A stretch of DNA of 64,000 bases, taken from the NCBI GenBank assembly GCA_903839675.1, contig CAIMDB010000008.1, positions 1-64,000 on the forward strand, given 5' to 3'. This stretch comes from an uncultured Sphingomonadales bacterium (GTDB lineage: Bacteria > Pseudomonadota > Alphaproteobacteria > Sphingomonadales > Sphingomonadaceae). The notes under the pieces are model-generated. The model was not told the origin of the DNA. It searched no databases and saw only the letters and a program-made list of their open reading frames with translations. Position numbers and translations under genes: made by a program. The stretch's first letter is position 1. Every line of letters starts with the position of its first letter. Below, piece after piece: positions 15,001 through 21,422 of this stretch.

Positions 15001-18000
15001 AGCGATGTTGCCTGCGATGTTCACGCTATAGGTGTTGGCCGTCGCGAAAAGATAGCCCGAGCGGATTGCGACCGAGCCGGACGCGCCAGAAGTGATGACG
15101 CCGGCAGATGTGCTGGTAAAGGTGCCTCCGGCCAGAAGCTGCAAGGCGCCTCCGGACGTGATGGCGCCGCCAACTGTCAAGGTCTGACCCTGGAAGGTCG
15201 TCACTGAAACAGTGGAAGACGCGCCCGAAGATGAAATGCTGCCGGTGTTGGAGAAGGCCCCTGTCGCGCCGCTTGTATAGGCCGTCGAAATCGTAATGTT
15301 GCCGGTCGTGCTGATTGTTCCGTCAATCGTGATGCCACGATAGCCGTTGATCGTCAGCGACTGATCGGTACCAAGCGTTGTGACAGTGCCGGTCGACGCG
15401 ATATTGATTGAGCCGGCGGAGTTGTTCGTCTGAAGGGTAATCGCACCCGCGTTCGACCTCACCGCACCTACAATCGAGATGACATTCCCTGTCGATGTCA
15501 TCGCGATATTGCCAGCGGCTATCACGGACCCTGTCGAGCTCACTGTCTGGGTAGAGTTACTCATCAGAGTAACGCCGCCCGTTGTTGAGGTTAGCTCACC
15601 GGAAACCGTAAGAATATTATCCGTCCGCAGACTGATCGCGCCGCCAGCGGTCAAATTCGTTACAGAACTAAAACTGTTAGCTGAACGGTCCAGCGTGATT
15701 GAACCGCCCACTTTACCGGACAGCGCTGTTAAATCGATATCGTTCTGTTGAGTAACGTTGCCCGCAACACTTTCTGTCGCCCAGCCTACGGCAACAGACG
15801 AACTGCCCCCTGCCCCTGCGGAAACAGAGGTGACGGTAGCGAAATATTTGGTGCCAGATGACGCCGATGCGTTTGCGCCCGTGATCGTCTCGGTCAACGA
15901 CCTGCCAAACATGTCGGTGCCTGTTACGGTAAAAGTCCGCGCGCTATCATCAGCGCCACTTGTGATGACAATGCGGTTCCCAGTGGACGACGTGGCCACA
16001 CTGCTTGCCGCGGCCGTTCCGTTTATGGAGAGCGCCCCTCCTTGATCGGAAATTGCCTGACTTGCCGAAACGGCCGCAGTTACGGCATCCGCACCAAACT
16101 GAAGTTTGGCAAAATTATTCTCTGTATAACCGAGCTGAACATTATTAGCGTTCTGAATGAAATAGCTCTGTGCCGATGAATTTGAACGCTGTGTCCCTGA
16201 CAGCGTCACATTCCCACCGTTTGGACGCAAGATTAAGTCGCCAACACCCGACCAGATATTTGCACTGGACGTAATCGACGTTCCCTCAAGGGTCACGCCG
16301 TAGCCTTGTATATCAATACCATTGGCTGTCAGATTACCCATGGTCTTGATTTTGATGGAAGATTGGTTGCTGCCTTCATGTAGACTGCTCTGAAGGACCA
16401 GATTGTTGCCTTCAGTGTCGGCATCAAAAATAGAGAAGGACCCATAGCGCAAGATGCGGTCGACGGCCCGGAATTCATTATTCGGGTTGGTAAGGTTGAT
16501 GGCACCAGAACCGGAAGACGCGTCGCGCGCGCGCATATAAAGTCGGCCAACCTTGATGGTCGTTCCGGTATTCTGAGCGACGGTTCCTGTGAACCAGTTC
16601 CAGTAGTTATTTCCACCATTGGTAGTATTAAAGTATGAATCATCGCCAATGGTCAGTCCGCCGCGTGTCGCACTCGTTCCCGCAGTAATATTTCCGAGAA
16701 TTGCATTCGAAAAACCGTGAATAAATACGGAACTGTCACTAGTGTTTCCAGCAATAATATTGCCTTGAAGATTTATAACCCCTCTGTTGTTTCCATTATT
16801 ATAATCAAATCCGTAAACATAAACTTGGCCTGATGCAGTTATGCTCGACGTCGAACCTTGAGTTACACCAAGCCCGGTGAGCGTGACGTTGCCAGACGTC
16901 CCCGTAATATTATAATTACCAAGGATAAGCGCGCCGTTACCGGTCGCAATATCGACGGACGTCGCCGTCACGTTTCCGGTGAGCGCCATACCCGCTGTGT
17001 GGCCGACAGCCTTCACGGTCAGGCTGCTGCCAACGTCAAAGCTGCTCAGCGTGTCAATCTTGTTGGAAGACGATGTAATCGAAATCGAACTTCCCGACGA
17101 CACCGTTAGGTTGGCGATGTCGATCTTGCCAGTCTGAGCGAACGGGCTCTGCTGCGTGAGCGCACCGGAAATTGTGTCACTTGCAGCGAGACCCACAGAG
17201 ACATTGGCGGCGGTTGCATTGGTCGCCACCACGCTTGTGATCGACTTGAACGACTTGGTCGACGTAACAGTGCCCGCAGCGGACCCACCGACCGTTTCTG
17301 TCTGAGCAGCGCCACTGGCATCCGTGCCCGTAATGAGGAAGCTATTGGACGATTCATCGCCGGTGAATTTCAGCTTCAAAGCCTGGCTGGTGCGCAGCCG
17401 CAGCCCGGACGAAAGCAACGTCAAAGATCCGCCTGCACCGACACTTTGAGCGGGTGCAATTGCCGTATCCGAGGCCACAATACCGACTTGGAACGTGCCG
17501 ACGCCAAGGTTGTTCGCATTCGCGTTGACGATTGAAACGTTGACCGTGCCGGCATCAGTGATGAGAATCGCAGGCGTGCCGCCGGTATCTGCGTTGGTTG
17601 ACGTAAGCAGCGCATACATGGTGATGGTATTGCCACCGCCATACATGCGGATATTACCGGTTCCGGCATTGTAGGAACTGGCTGACTGGTTCGATGAGTT
17701 ATCAATGCCGCCAAGACCCGTCAGGGTGATGGCTCCGTTTGATGTCGCAATGCTGCTGTTGTTACCCGAGGCGGACAGCGCCCCCTTGGTCGAAATTGTC
17801 ACCGCGCCGCCGGCAGTGGTGGTCGTGCCGGAAATTGTAAGTCCGGCATTCGTGCCCGTTGTTGTCAACGACACAGGCGCGCCCGCAGACGACAGCGTTG
17901 CATTCAGGTTGACAGAGATGGCAGACCCACTGCTGGAACCCAGTTGAAGGCCGTTTGCGCCGCTATAGAATTGGGCCGTGCTGCCATTTGTGGCGAGCGT

Positions 18001-21000
18001 GATCGTTCCCGTACCGCCAAGCGAAACCAAGCTTTTTGCAGCGATGCCAGCCTGGAAACTAAGGTTGCTGACGCTGTCGACGAAGATGTCGCCCAAGCCA
18101 GAAGTGCTGGCCTGCGTGCCGCCGCCAATGGTGCTGACAACGGTCACTGTTCCACCGCCCGAACCCGAGGCGGTGGTGAAGCTCAGATTATTATACTCAC
18201 CCGTTGTGCTGAACAGGGTGGAGTTAAGATTGATGGCCCCAGAACCGCGTTTGAATTCAACCGGCGCGCGCATCTGCGCAACAATGGTGGACGCGCTATT
18301 GTTGAGCGTGAAGACACCATTTCCCCCGCTGGTATCGATGACCAGCGCCGTATTATTGGATTCTGTCGAGACATTGCCAAAATTGAGCTTGCTCGTCGTC
18401 GCAATCCGGACACCTGTCGTCCGACCAGAAATATTGGTCGAACCATCCGTCTTGAGGCTCGCAAAGATGTCCGTCGTGACCGCTGAGACAACGTCGACTG
18501 AATAAAGCGCCGCCGTCTGGCCAACCGTATCGCCAAAGCGCACGTTGCCCGCACCAGCCGTAATCGACAAAGCCTTGAGTGCGCTGGCACTGTCAGAATC
18601 GACGGTTCCCAGCAGATAAACATAACCCGTCGTTGCGCCGGTATCGATCGAGATATGGTCAGCAAGTGTCACGGCACCAGTTGTTAGGATGTTACCACCA
18701 AGGCCCTGAGCTGCTGCGCTGGTGCCGCTGAAATTGCCGCCAATGGCCGTCAAATTTCCGCGAAGGACTGTTTTGTGGCCGGAACTGCTAGACAGCGTGA
18801 TGCTGGCCGCGTTCCCGCCGTTGTCGAGGCCTGAACCACCGCTGTCCACACGCATTGGTTGGCCGCCCGACGTGGTGATTGCGAATACGGAGACATCACC
18901 CCCAGTCGAACTGACGTTAACGGTGGCCGCGTTACTGCCCGCCGCCTGATCATTCGCAGCGCCAGTCGTCGTAATATTGTTCAAAGTTACGTTCGTCGCG
19001 CCAACAATCGCGACAGAACCGGACGTCGTTCCGGTGTTCGCCGTCGCGGTGGTCGTGATGTTGGCCCCCGCTGATGCGGTGATGGCGCCGGACGTCGATG
19101 TAATGCTGACGTTACCGCCTGCCGTCACGATAGACTTTACGATGTTTACGGCGGCGGCCGTAATGGAAACGAGACCACTGGCCTGCCCAGCGTCACCCGC
19201 AAGCCCAGTAATGGCCTGCGAACTGACACCAAACGACAGCGTATTGGCGGCACTGGCAAGTGTGATCGCACCTCCAGCCTCGATTGTGCTGAATGTCGTG
19301 TCACCAGAAATATTATTGATCCGGATGAACCCCGGCTTGTCAGCCGAAAGCGATACGTTTCCGGCGGCAGAGAATGCGCCAGTCAAAACAATATTGCCAT
19401 CAGAGCCCGAAGGCGTCGTGATTGAAACTGCACCTGCAGAGGCAAAGCTGGACGTGCTGCTGACGCTGCCGGCAATCTCGATGGTCGCACCGCCCGAACC
19501 GGCGCTGATCGCCTTCAATTCGGTATTTCCGGTGCCCTTAATTGTCAGGCTGCCCGTCGCGCCGGACGTTGCCGCGATACCGGCAGAAAACAAATTACTC
19601 GTGCTCGACGCACTCACATTTCCATTGGCCGAGGACAGTGAAGCCAGGGTTTTGGATTCGACATAGCCACTCAAATCAATGCCTGTGACGGCTGTCGCAG
19701 TCAGGCCCTTGGTCAGCAGCCGGATGGAATTCGCAGCGGCCAGCGAGATTGTGCCCGAAGACGACGCGGTTGTGCCATCTGCAGCGAGACCCGCTTGCAA
19801 GGTCAGCGCGCCCGAGAGAGCCAGAATATTCGCATTGATCGCGATGTTATTCGCGGCGCGAAGCGTCAGGTTGTTGGACGACAACCAGCTGAGGTCACTC
19901 GCAACCGTGATGTTGCCATCCTCACCACTCGCAGTTGTATCACCGGTCGTGACAACAACATTGGCACTGTTCAGCGCGTTTTGGAGCGAGGAGACTGTCA
20001 GGATGGAACTGGTGCCAGTCGCATCCGTACCAGTCACATTTGTATCTGATCCTGACGATTGGATGGTCAGGTCATAAGGATCAAGCAGCAAGGTGCCTGA
20101 CGTGCCCGACGCCGCACGCAAATCCACCGTGCCGGAAAAATCGAGCAGAGCTTTGCCGGAAACTTCAGCAAACCCGCCATTGCCCGCATTGCGGCCACCG
20201 GTTGCTGCAATCTGGCCCGCGAATTTTGTAAGCTTGTCAGACCAGACGACAATGTTGCCGCCATTCCCAGATTCAGAGGCGTTCGCCGAGATCGATGCAC
20301 CACTTTCCACGGTTGTGGTGCGGGCGTTCATCAGATCGCTGGATGCCCCCTGATAGCCGCCACCAACATTGATTTGGCCGCCTTTGGACGGGCCTGTGGC
20401 GTCAAGCTGCGCTGAGGCCTTCAAAACGACATCACCACCGGTGATGGCAATATTTCCGCCTGCGCCTGCACTGCCCAGGGCGTTCACCGCACCTGAGATT
20501 TCAGCAACACCCACAGACCCGGCCTGAACATCCACCGTCGCGGCGTTGATCTGACCAGCGGCCGTGATGCGGCTGATCGTGCCATCACCTGCAGCAACAA
20601 TCTCCTTAGCCTGCTGCACGCGCGATGCGATCGCGCTGTCCATCAGGCGGCGTTCCGATGACATCGTCATGATGACGCGGCCATCTTCAGCCGCAATCAT
20701 GCCCCTGTTTTCGATCAACTGGCTAACAAGTGCAGGTTCGACCTGAACCGACACAAGCTGGTCTCCGGACACATCGAGGGTCAGCTTTTGGCCCGCGGCC
20801 ATTGCGACCGTACCGAGACGTGACGAGACAATGCCTTCGTTACGGATGTTGGAGGACAGCAGGGCTGCATAGCCACCGTTGACGATGATTTCGCCTTCAT
20901 TGACAACAGCAGCCTTGGATCCGTTATCGGTAAACACATATCGGCTGGCCAGGAAATCCTCATCCTTCATGGCCATCGTGCTGGCCACAAGGCCAGCCGC

Positions 21001-21405
21001 GTTTACGCGACTGCCGGCGCCAAACAGAATGCCGCGGGGATTGAGCAGATAAATCTGACCGTTGGACGTCAACGAGCCGAAAATCTTGCTTGGATCGTCG
21101 CCAATGACACGGTTCAGCGTAAACGACTTGCTGTTCGGCAAAGTGTAATTGACTGAAGCACCCGACGCGATGTCGAATGTCTGCCAGTTGATGATAGCCT
21201 TGTCGGTCGTCTGGTTGATATTGAGCGCAGAGCCCGATTGAGCCATCGCCACCTGACCAGCTGCAACCGAAGCCCCTGTTGGAAGGTCTTCGGCATAAGC
21301 CGGGCTCATCACCGCAAGGGTCAGGGCACTACTGCTAAGGATCAGCCGCCGAAAATCAGTCGCCTTACGAAGGCCTGAAACGGTCGAGCGCTTTGATTGA
21401 AACAT
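1..21405 (-). CDS. Giant TpsA filamentous-haemagglutinin-like adhesin (3' end beyond window)
   Basis: This is the secreted partner of a two-partner secretion system. The ATG at 21,403-21,405 lies 17 bp after the tpsB stop. The same frame is open to base 1, giving at least 7,135 codons. Translation in this frame gives sensible adhesin sequence at both ends (NPRGILFG near the start, KVYDGTRTVTLTG near base 740), so no net frameshift is present. A signal peptide ends near MSPAYA-E (about residue 38). The TPS secretion domain follows at about residues 40-160, with INWQTFDI and NPRGILFG. Next come Ala/Gly/Thr/Ser-rich, Cys-poor beta-helix-like stretches, then roughly 75-80-residue tandem repeats (about bases 2,900-10,500), then YDG/MBG-like modules (about 1-900). 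Expected location is the cell surface; adhesion or biofilm is inferred. The C-terminus is not visible. The many plus-strand open frames here are shadows. Confidence 0.93.
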   Translation of the reverse strand, partial: MFQSKRSTVSGLRKATDFRRLILSSSALTLAVMSPAYAEDLPTGASVAAGQVAMAQSGSALNINQTTDKAIINWQTFDIASGASVNYTLPNSKSFTLNRVIGDDPSKIFGSLTSNGQIYLLNPRGILFGAGSRVNAAGLVASTMAMKDEDFLASRYVFTDNGSKAAVVNEGEIIVNGGYAALLSSNIRNEGIVSSRLGTVAMAAGQKLTLDVSGDQLVSVQVEPALVSQLIENRGMIAAEDGRVIMTMSSERRLMDSAIASRVQQAKEIVAAGDGTISRITAAGQINAATVDVQAGSVGVAEISGAVNALGSAGAGGNIAITGGDVVLKASAQLDATGPSKGGQINVGGGYQGASSDLMNARTTTVESGASISANASESGNGGNIVVWSDKLTKFAGQIAATGGRNAGNGGFAEVSGKALLDFSGTVDLRAASGTSGTLLLDPYDLTIQSSGSDTNVTGTDATGTSSILTVSSLQNALNSANVVVTTGDTTASGEDGNITVASDLSWLSSNNLTLRAANNIAINANILALSGALTLQAGLAADGTTASSSGTISLAAANSIRLLTKGLTATAVTGIDLSGYVESKTLASLSSANGNVSASSTSNLFSAGIAATSGATGSLTIKGTGNTELKAISAGSGGATIEIAGSVSSTSSFASAGAVSITTPSGSDGNIVLTGAFSAAGNVSLSADKPGFIRINNISGDTTFSTIEAGGAITLASAANTLSFGVSSQAITGLAGDAGQASGLVSITAAAVNIVKSIVTAGGNVSITSTSGAITASAGANITTTATANTGTTSGSVAIVGATNVTLNNITTTGAANDQAAGSNAATVNVSSTGGDVSVFAITTSGGQPMRVDSGGSGLDNGGNAASITLSSSSGHKTVLRGNLTAIGGNFSGTSAAAQGLGGNILTTGAVTLADHISIDTGATTGYVYLLGTVDSDSASALKALSITAGAGNVRFGDTVGQTAALYSVDVVSAVTTDIFASLKTDGSTNISGRTTGVRIATTSKLNFGNVSTESNNTALVIDTSGGNGVFTLNNSASTIVAQMRAPVEFKRGSGAINLNSTLFSTTGEYNNLSFTTASGSGGGTVTVVSTIGGGTQASTSGLGDIFVDSVSNLSFQAGIAAKSLVSLGGTGTITLATNGSTAQFYSGANGLQLGSSSGSAISVNLNATLSSAGAPVSLTTTGTNAGLTISGTTTTAGGAVTISTKGALSASGNNSSIATSNGAITLTGLGGIDNSSNQSASSYNAGTGNIRMYGGGNTITMYALLTSTNADTGGTPAILITDAGTVNVSIVNANANNLGVGTFQVGIVASDTAIAPAQSVGAGGSLTLLSSGLRLRTSQALKLKFTGDESSNSFLITGTDASGAAQTETVGGSAAGTVTSTKSFKSITSVVATNATAANVSVGLAASDTISGALTQQSPFAQTGKIDIANLTVSSGSSISITSSSNKIDTLSSFDVGSSLTVKAVGHTAGMALTGNVTATSVDIATGNGALILGNYNITGTSGNVTLTGLGVTQGSTSSITASGQVYVYGFDYNNGNNRGVINLQGNIIAGNTSDSSVFIHGFSNAILGNITAGTSATRGGLTIGDDSYFNTTNGGNNYWNWFTGTVAQNTGTTIKVGRLYMRARDASSGSGAINLTNPNNEFRAVDRILRYGSFSIFDADTEGNNLVLQSSLHEGSNQSSIKIKTMGNLTANGIDIQGYGVTLEGTSITSSANIWSGVGDLILRPNGGNVTLSGTQRSNSSAQSYFIQNANNVQLGYTENNFAKLQFGADAVTAAVSASQAISDQGGALSINGTAAASSVATSSTGNRIVITSGADDSARTFTVTGTDMFGRSLTETITGANASASSGTKYFATVTSVSAGAGGSSSVAVGWATESVAGNVTQQNDIDLTALSGKVGGSITLDRSANSFSSVTNLTAGGAISLRTDNILTVSGELTSTTGGVTLMSNSTQTVSSTGSVIAAGNIAMTSTGNVISIVGAVRSNAGAITLQTNNSAGSINIASTGTVTTLGTDQSLTINGYRGITIDGTISTTGNITISTAYTSGATGAFSNTGSISSSGASSTVSVTTFQGQTLTVGGAITSGGALQLLAGGTFTSTSAGVITSGASGSVAIRSGYLFATANTYSVNIAGNIAAGSGGVQFYSNDKVTQTTGVITSTGNLVGINSNGGTPVFAAPSSQGTVTLNGNNAVAGIGPFYVKGENGDSDFILNNTGGGLRIAGDVSTSNGSITIRTAGGLLDLQSFNIKAGEYLANGGGNITLTGRGINQSLGTINANGSISGAVAGDGGAGGAVVLTGHDGTESGSITLNGTLRTLNNTTAAITIRGTSNLVLPSIIATNGTLIIGDDTATVGQISGNISQANSTTILAKTLTLGTATNGIGGSVVLANSGNKFDNLGIIKVGDVAATQYDLDIADSTAGLTLGAAVTSAGGLRITTVKTVSDASGVLAIGSNSLTASGDIYVGGSTVTQSTASTINAGSGTITVHGGGGADSFSITLSGTLTTTNATASAIQVLAAANTTLNILVARSGGVVLGTAANPLSGTVSQTASTGIIEAATLFGNVGVLTANNVKIDNLGAITSTGALSLKDIGGTGTAGLAVVGTVRAGAASSIETTDGALSIGAQTINVAGFNLTLKGVGISQTTGSSILSTTSTINAATGSIDLVSALNDFTGQVTLTSTGAFANIADANQLSLNSLTGQLALTTSLSAVAGTNLVLTPENLSTTSGNIYLQSKNGDLSTPGNLTSTTGNITLIANFGSTTTGDTQVNNTIQTGSGNVIISADREVNLAKSILSTSGNISVSGDTVTHSTGSSTDILYLRTASTGNISVNAVQTGGLTMGPFYYYQADTGVISITAGGTIRLSNISSNGRLNVTGVGLIQQYDGARIAATELSVTARDNASAGTGIITLANLANNAGAISLITRNAADTAAGSGAISYYDTDAVAISRIQSAGSVTLTAGGVISTAASGSLGTGQVEANLLTVKTLNNSGAGVLLTAADNNIATLNVSIRNAADTARAGSSVGENTTTGAGGTVRYTDANGFAVAGISTGASVVLSSGGAVTQTGAIMSDKLGLQGSGSFVLNQADVSSNPVNVVSVFASEATGSVTFSSLTALTIGSVNPVGIMSGGAAVTIRAPSIDSSSTTIDTRSSVAGVSGGAVSLTSTGTGANGNLTVGVINTSGKDADTGDSNGGTAGAITLTSSGASLSVAGTLTARGGLKSGTGNNGADGAVKLLVTSGAASQANGSNEISSGQLIVDALNASALLDTGNTADKVVARISGIGQSFTYSSSNVFAVGGGTASGLTWNGITTQGGDVILGSAGAAITVSEAITTRGGNFTSGVTSSKIASLNSSGLVISTAGDITVGSSIAYANGGTISVVATGDITTGAVISSGDSAAASASAGVITLTSSAGSIGAGALTANGRDATGGAITLTAGTINLLGNISTTANTTNAATSGGTMTFDGAVVLGGDRTLTTGATSGGNIVFLGTVDASVSAYNLAMTAGTGNISIAGAVGATSVLGAVNIASANTVTVSSTFAAGSFTQQSGANLTTIAGAMTLGNGFSFTGKDLTLSATLTAGSSVTIANTGIFTTAAGADISASGAFSQNGSGENKLAGNISTSNANISLSQKVTLTGGVSFASSGGSITFLSTVDGDGVQARAITLSSGSGNVTFTDKVGDTKSLGSITVNSAGTTKFSTTAKASSITTDAAGSTQIFANVETTGDQLYNDVLTLGADLTLTAATVKAYGSVSGSSKTLNIVGNAILGNPSGTNDAVTGLTSLDVTGTTVIETATLTSTGTQRYRGNVTLSTATTLTTTNSAITFNAALASFYMEMNALTIAAGSGDVTFTGAVGATNRLGDVSIGSSGVTLFGSTVRATSLTTNVGGTTKLTGNVDTTGDQTFNDDVTLAGNVTLSGRDIALNLTANSVSSQAAKSLTVSASRTTTFGGSIGATELLSSLTVNGGGTAKLNGASITTSGAQIYDDILVLGHDIVLTGSNNTINSTVDSDDVSTPRALTVTGTGAKTFNAALGSSVVLGALTVDGGGTTRLDGAVIKTSGAQTYTDAATLGENTLLNSSGNDISFGATLQSDTTAFDLEITAGAGDVTFTGAVGTQSVGLADIVVNSADDVTFADSLSSGNYEQKAGTGLTKLDGVAALDGYFKFTGGALTLNAGLTTTGEVIIANAAAFTTAAAGDIDSTKFTQSGAGTNKLSGDIATTSDIAFATAVELTGAVVATATGANSTISFADTINSSTTTARNLTLSAGKDILLSGALGGINKLGALTLNGFGITRLSGAVTATSVASDAAGTIELFGNVTTTGGTQSYADSELQLKSDITLTGTTVTVGKVVGETHALTITGNAQLGAAGGSDTISGLTTLEVSGTTVLDVASVTSSGAQTYTGAATLGRATVLTGAGIKFVSTLDGAKALTITDTATTTFGGVVGGANALTSLLVNGGGSTRINGGAVTTDGTQTYSNAVDLRAATTLTGSVVSFLNSVLGGSGANTFALDIVGDAVLGDATGYGSENMSLGALSVDGNTTLNVSTITTSGAQLFDGNVNFTDGSTLTATNSDFTVTGTWSGSQDVTVNAGSGDILVQGAIGGSGGAARVGNLVFNATGAKTFESTIQAVSLTTQGTGIVNLGGNVTTSAAQTYNSDVVLTSDVTLRGVDVDIQGDVDSDATTARSLTVVATGDFSLSGAFGASRHLLNLAIDATNGISLSGAITTDGTQTYVGNVTLTGDTTLTGTAITLNDTIDSASGSTDYDLTVTGSGDTTFGAAIGNTRVLGILKVDGGGKVLLNGGIVKTAGAQTYIDAVELGVASTLTGSSINLYNTLSGAFALQITGDAEFGDAAGSRNDALSLASLSVSGDAAFHVQSITTTGAQSYGGNVDFNADAALSAVGFTVAGTWNGAYDVTVDAGAGNVLIEGAIGTSSSAVGNVSFDADGTKTFKSTIDAVSLTTQGTGIVNLGGNVTTSAAQAYNSDVVLTSNVTLSGTNIAIQGDVDSDATTARSLAIDATDFSLAGAFGADHHLLNLAIEATNGISLGGAITTDGTQTYDGNVTLTSNTTLTGTAITLNDTIDSASGSTAYDLTVTGSGDTIFGNAIGNTGVLGALTVDGGGKTFLNSGIVKTTGAQTYSDAVELGAATTLTGSVVSFLNSVLGGSGANTFALDIVGDTILGSSSGTTDTITGLASLDVRGTTVIETATLTSTGPQRFRGNVTLGTATTLTTTDSAITFDAELGSDTNSSARNLSIAAGAGNVLFDDVVGASGALGAVTLVSAGNVTFSDTLDAASFTQNAGTGETIFGGTTTLGGVLNFTGTKLTVNAAVTAGDNVIINNAGLFTAGGAIDTDGAFTQSGTGANSLANDITAIGSIAFGTAVTLANHVALATTNSDVTFSSTLGSDTSASARNLSITAGTGTVAFSQAVGAGTGSALGAVTLVSAGDVGFSETLNAASFTQNLGTGTTVFLQAVTLGGAFDFTGTGLISGISATLTTGGNVSIANTGRFIAYGAINTAGTFTQSGAGANSLANDVTPTGNIITATGDITFSSAVTLTGNTTLVGTNITLNDTVKSGSSASALTVTGSGTTTFGGTVGAGTGSALASLTVNGSGTTLLSGGSVKTAGAQNFGNAVTLGANTVLTTDGGAVVFDEVIDTATSSAARNLTVDAGSGGVTFSKALGFTEALAAVTVNSTGLTKFGNSVNAASVTTNAGGTVELFGNVTTTGGAQTYNDAVTLKNDMVVTGSTVSFLDAVTGGGHALTISGAAELGTGDAGDTFTGLSTFSVTGATTLATASINTSSSQSFTGAITLTGNATLNGTGVTLGGAVDGAFALTVTNSGITTVSGAVGGATQLTSFTVNGGGTLNLANGSVSTTAAQSYDTISVGGNATLLASTVSIGSISGSGNANFTIDGNAVLGTGAASESIQGLTSLAVTNGATTINLASIQTSGTQSFGAATLLQATTLTTTNSAVTFGGAVNGGFALDVSVGSGDVTFTSTVGATTRLGAVHLASTGLMTFGAAVKAASLSTNTNSTVFIGGDVDTTGAQTYNDAVVLTNDAILTATNVSFNQAVNSDTTARALTVTASGTATFGSAVGAGSALASLTVNGSGTTLLNGGSVSTTGAQNFGNAFTLGANTALTTSNGNVSFGATVNSAEAQAATPATLSITAGIGDVSFAGAVGGATYSGSSTTGALGAVALVSARGVSIGSAFKSGAIAIANSGVLTTSANGDIVTTGAFTQSGSGTNSLAGDITASGNIALAGAAILTGDVAIITSGSSGTIDLAAVNSDGAGAAKSLLLKSSGGLTIDAAMGALNPLGTIWIEAAGVGQGVRTNSNNSIVTGSGFAIKASKLAITSSGLVDLIHPDNVVATIAAALSNNADYRFTNYSSAGVTIGTIVNPFDGAVSISGLKATGASNTSDASFVVGGLLSQDANAVIRLGGNLNINAQPNTLRDVAFNNTGTGALGTTLGNTLVAGNYDLQSVGNATQAADVNANLEDAYLQVGGNFNLTGGGTFVQGDSPLNVFGFGAGTAQVNTISLNGVITLSVSGGKLVGTSNFATFDANNNNSCLTGCASVDLTTGGTVNEITVISQAGGKTIVSAGTNAGSAVQLSEVNDVRGVVSIMTAGAYTDLGSAVETGVKTDAAISLNNNLVITVQQSDANAGSSVAGKGALDLGFDNALGGTISANAFGMEVTLKNTQALSLGTVQGTTVRLTTTSGGMTQATGGAIVADKLVVAAADDVTFTNSNTVKVLTANVAGDFSLTNGRALEVGDVSTGVTTTAGGNVTIETKAGNLKLVNAISSGNNVTLATAGLFINSVGASALNLGTGGVWRIWSQDPANDTLGGLTPGFKQFNAIYGTTTVLGASNENGVLYTLAPTVSVAITGTVSKVYDGTRTVTLTGNDQVNYVVTGANGSDVVSVSAASFTFDTKDVLRDSNNAVLSTKVVTASGVTFTAVDSTAQDAISVFGYQLSATPVTGAIGRITTKTVNLTGLNDALTKAYDGDVAAIIDSNAVPVLLSTVAAGSGSVTDSKPYLLDDVSITGAAAGTFNSKDVLTANSIAFTGLSLSGADAGNYSLNLTYAGSITPYVVSLTGTRVYDATTDVAASKLVIGTLVGSETLTLTGVGTVADKNVATG
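2900..10500 (-). repeat. Tandem 75-80-residue adhesin repeats with TTGAQTYNDAV-type signature
   Basis: Within the adhesin gene, a motif reading G-G-x-V-x-T-T-G-A-Q-T-Y-x-D-A-V recurs about two dozen times. Centres are near 3,045, 3,270, 3,555, 3,780, 4,005, 4,225, 4,530, 5,775, 6,010, 6,250, 6,480, 6,770, 6,990, 7,230, 7,460, 7,765, 7,995, 8,220, 8,450, 9,230, 9,475, 9,705, 10,015 and 10,240. The usual spacing is 220-245 bp, with 285-310 bp at about every fourth unit. Gaps at 4.5-5.8 and 8.4-9.2 kb hold a different unit type, also seen at 2.6-2.8 and 10.5-10.7 kb. The count was made by eye. Confidence 0.85.
5880..8050 (-). repeat. Higher-order duplication of 978-993 bp inside the adhesin
   Basis: The stretch from about 5,880 to 6,860 is repeated at about 6,870-7,850, and partly a third time from about 7,865. 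The offset is exactly 978 bp at two anchor points (6,121 to 7,099 and 6,301 to 7,279). It is 993 bp just before them, which implies an in-frame 15-bp indel. Each block spans four short repeats (326-331 residues). Long runs of identity at the nucleotide level suggest recent duplication compared with the rest of the repeats. Confidence 0.82.
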
Positions 21406-21422
21406 TGTTCCCCCGGATGCCA

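Noticed and set aside
526-20353. Many plus-strand open frames of 60-300 codons across the adhesin gene
   Set aside because: They are antisense to one continuous minus-strand frame, are rich in Pro/Ala/Val/Thr as expected from reversed repeat sequence, and show no family signal or ribosome sites.
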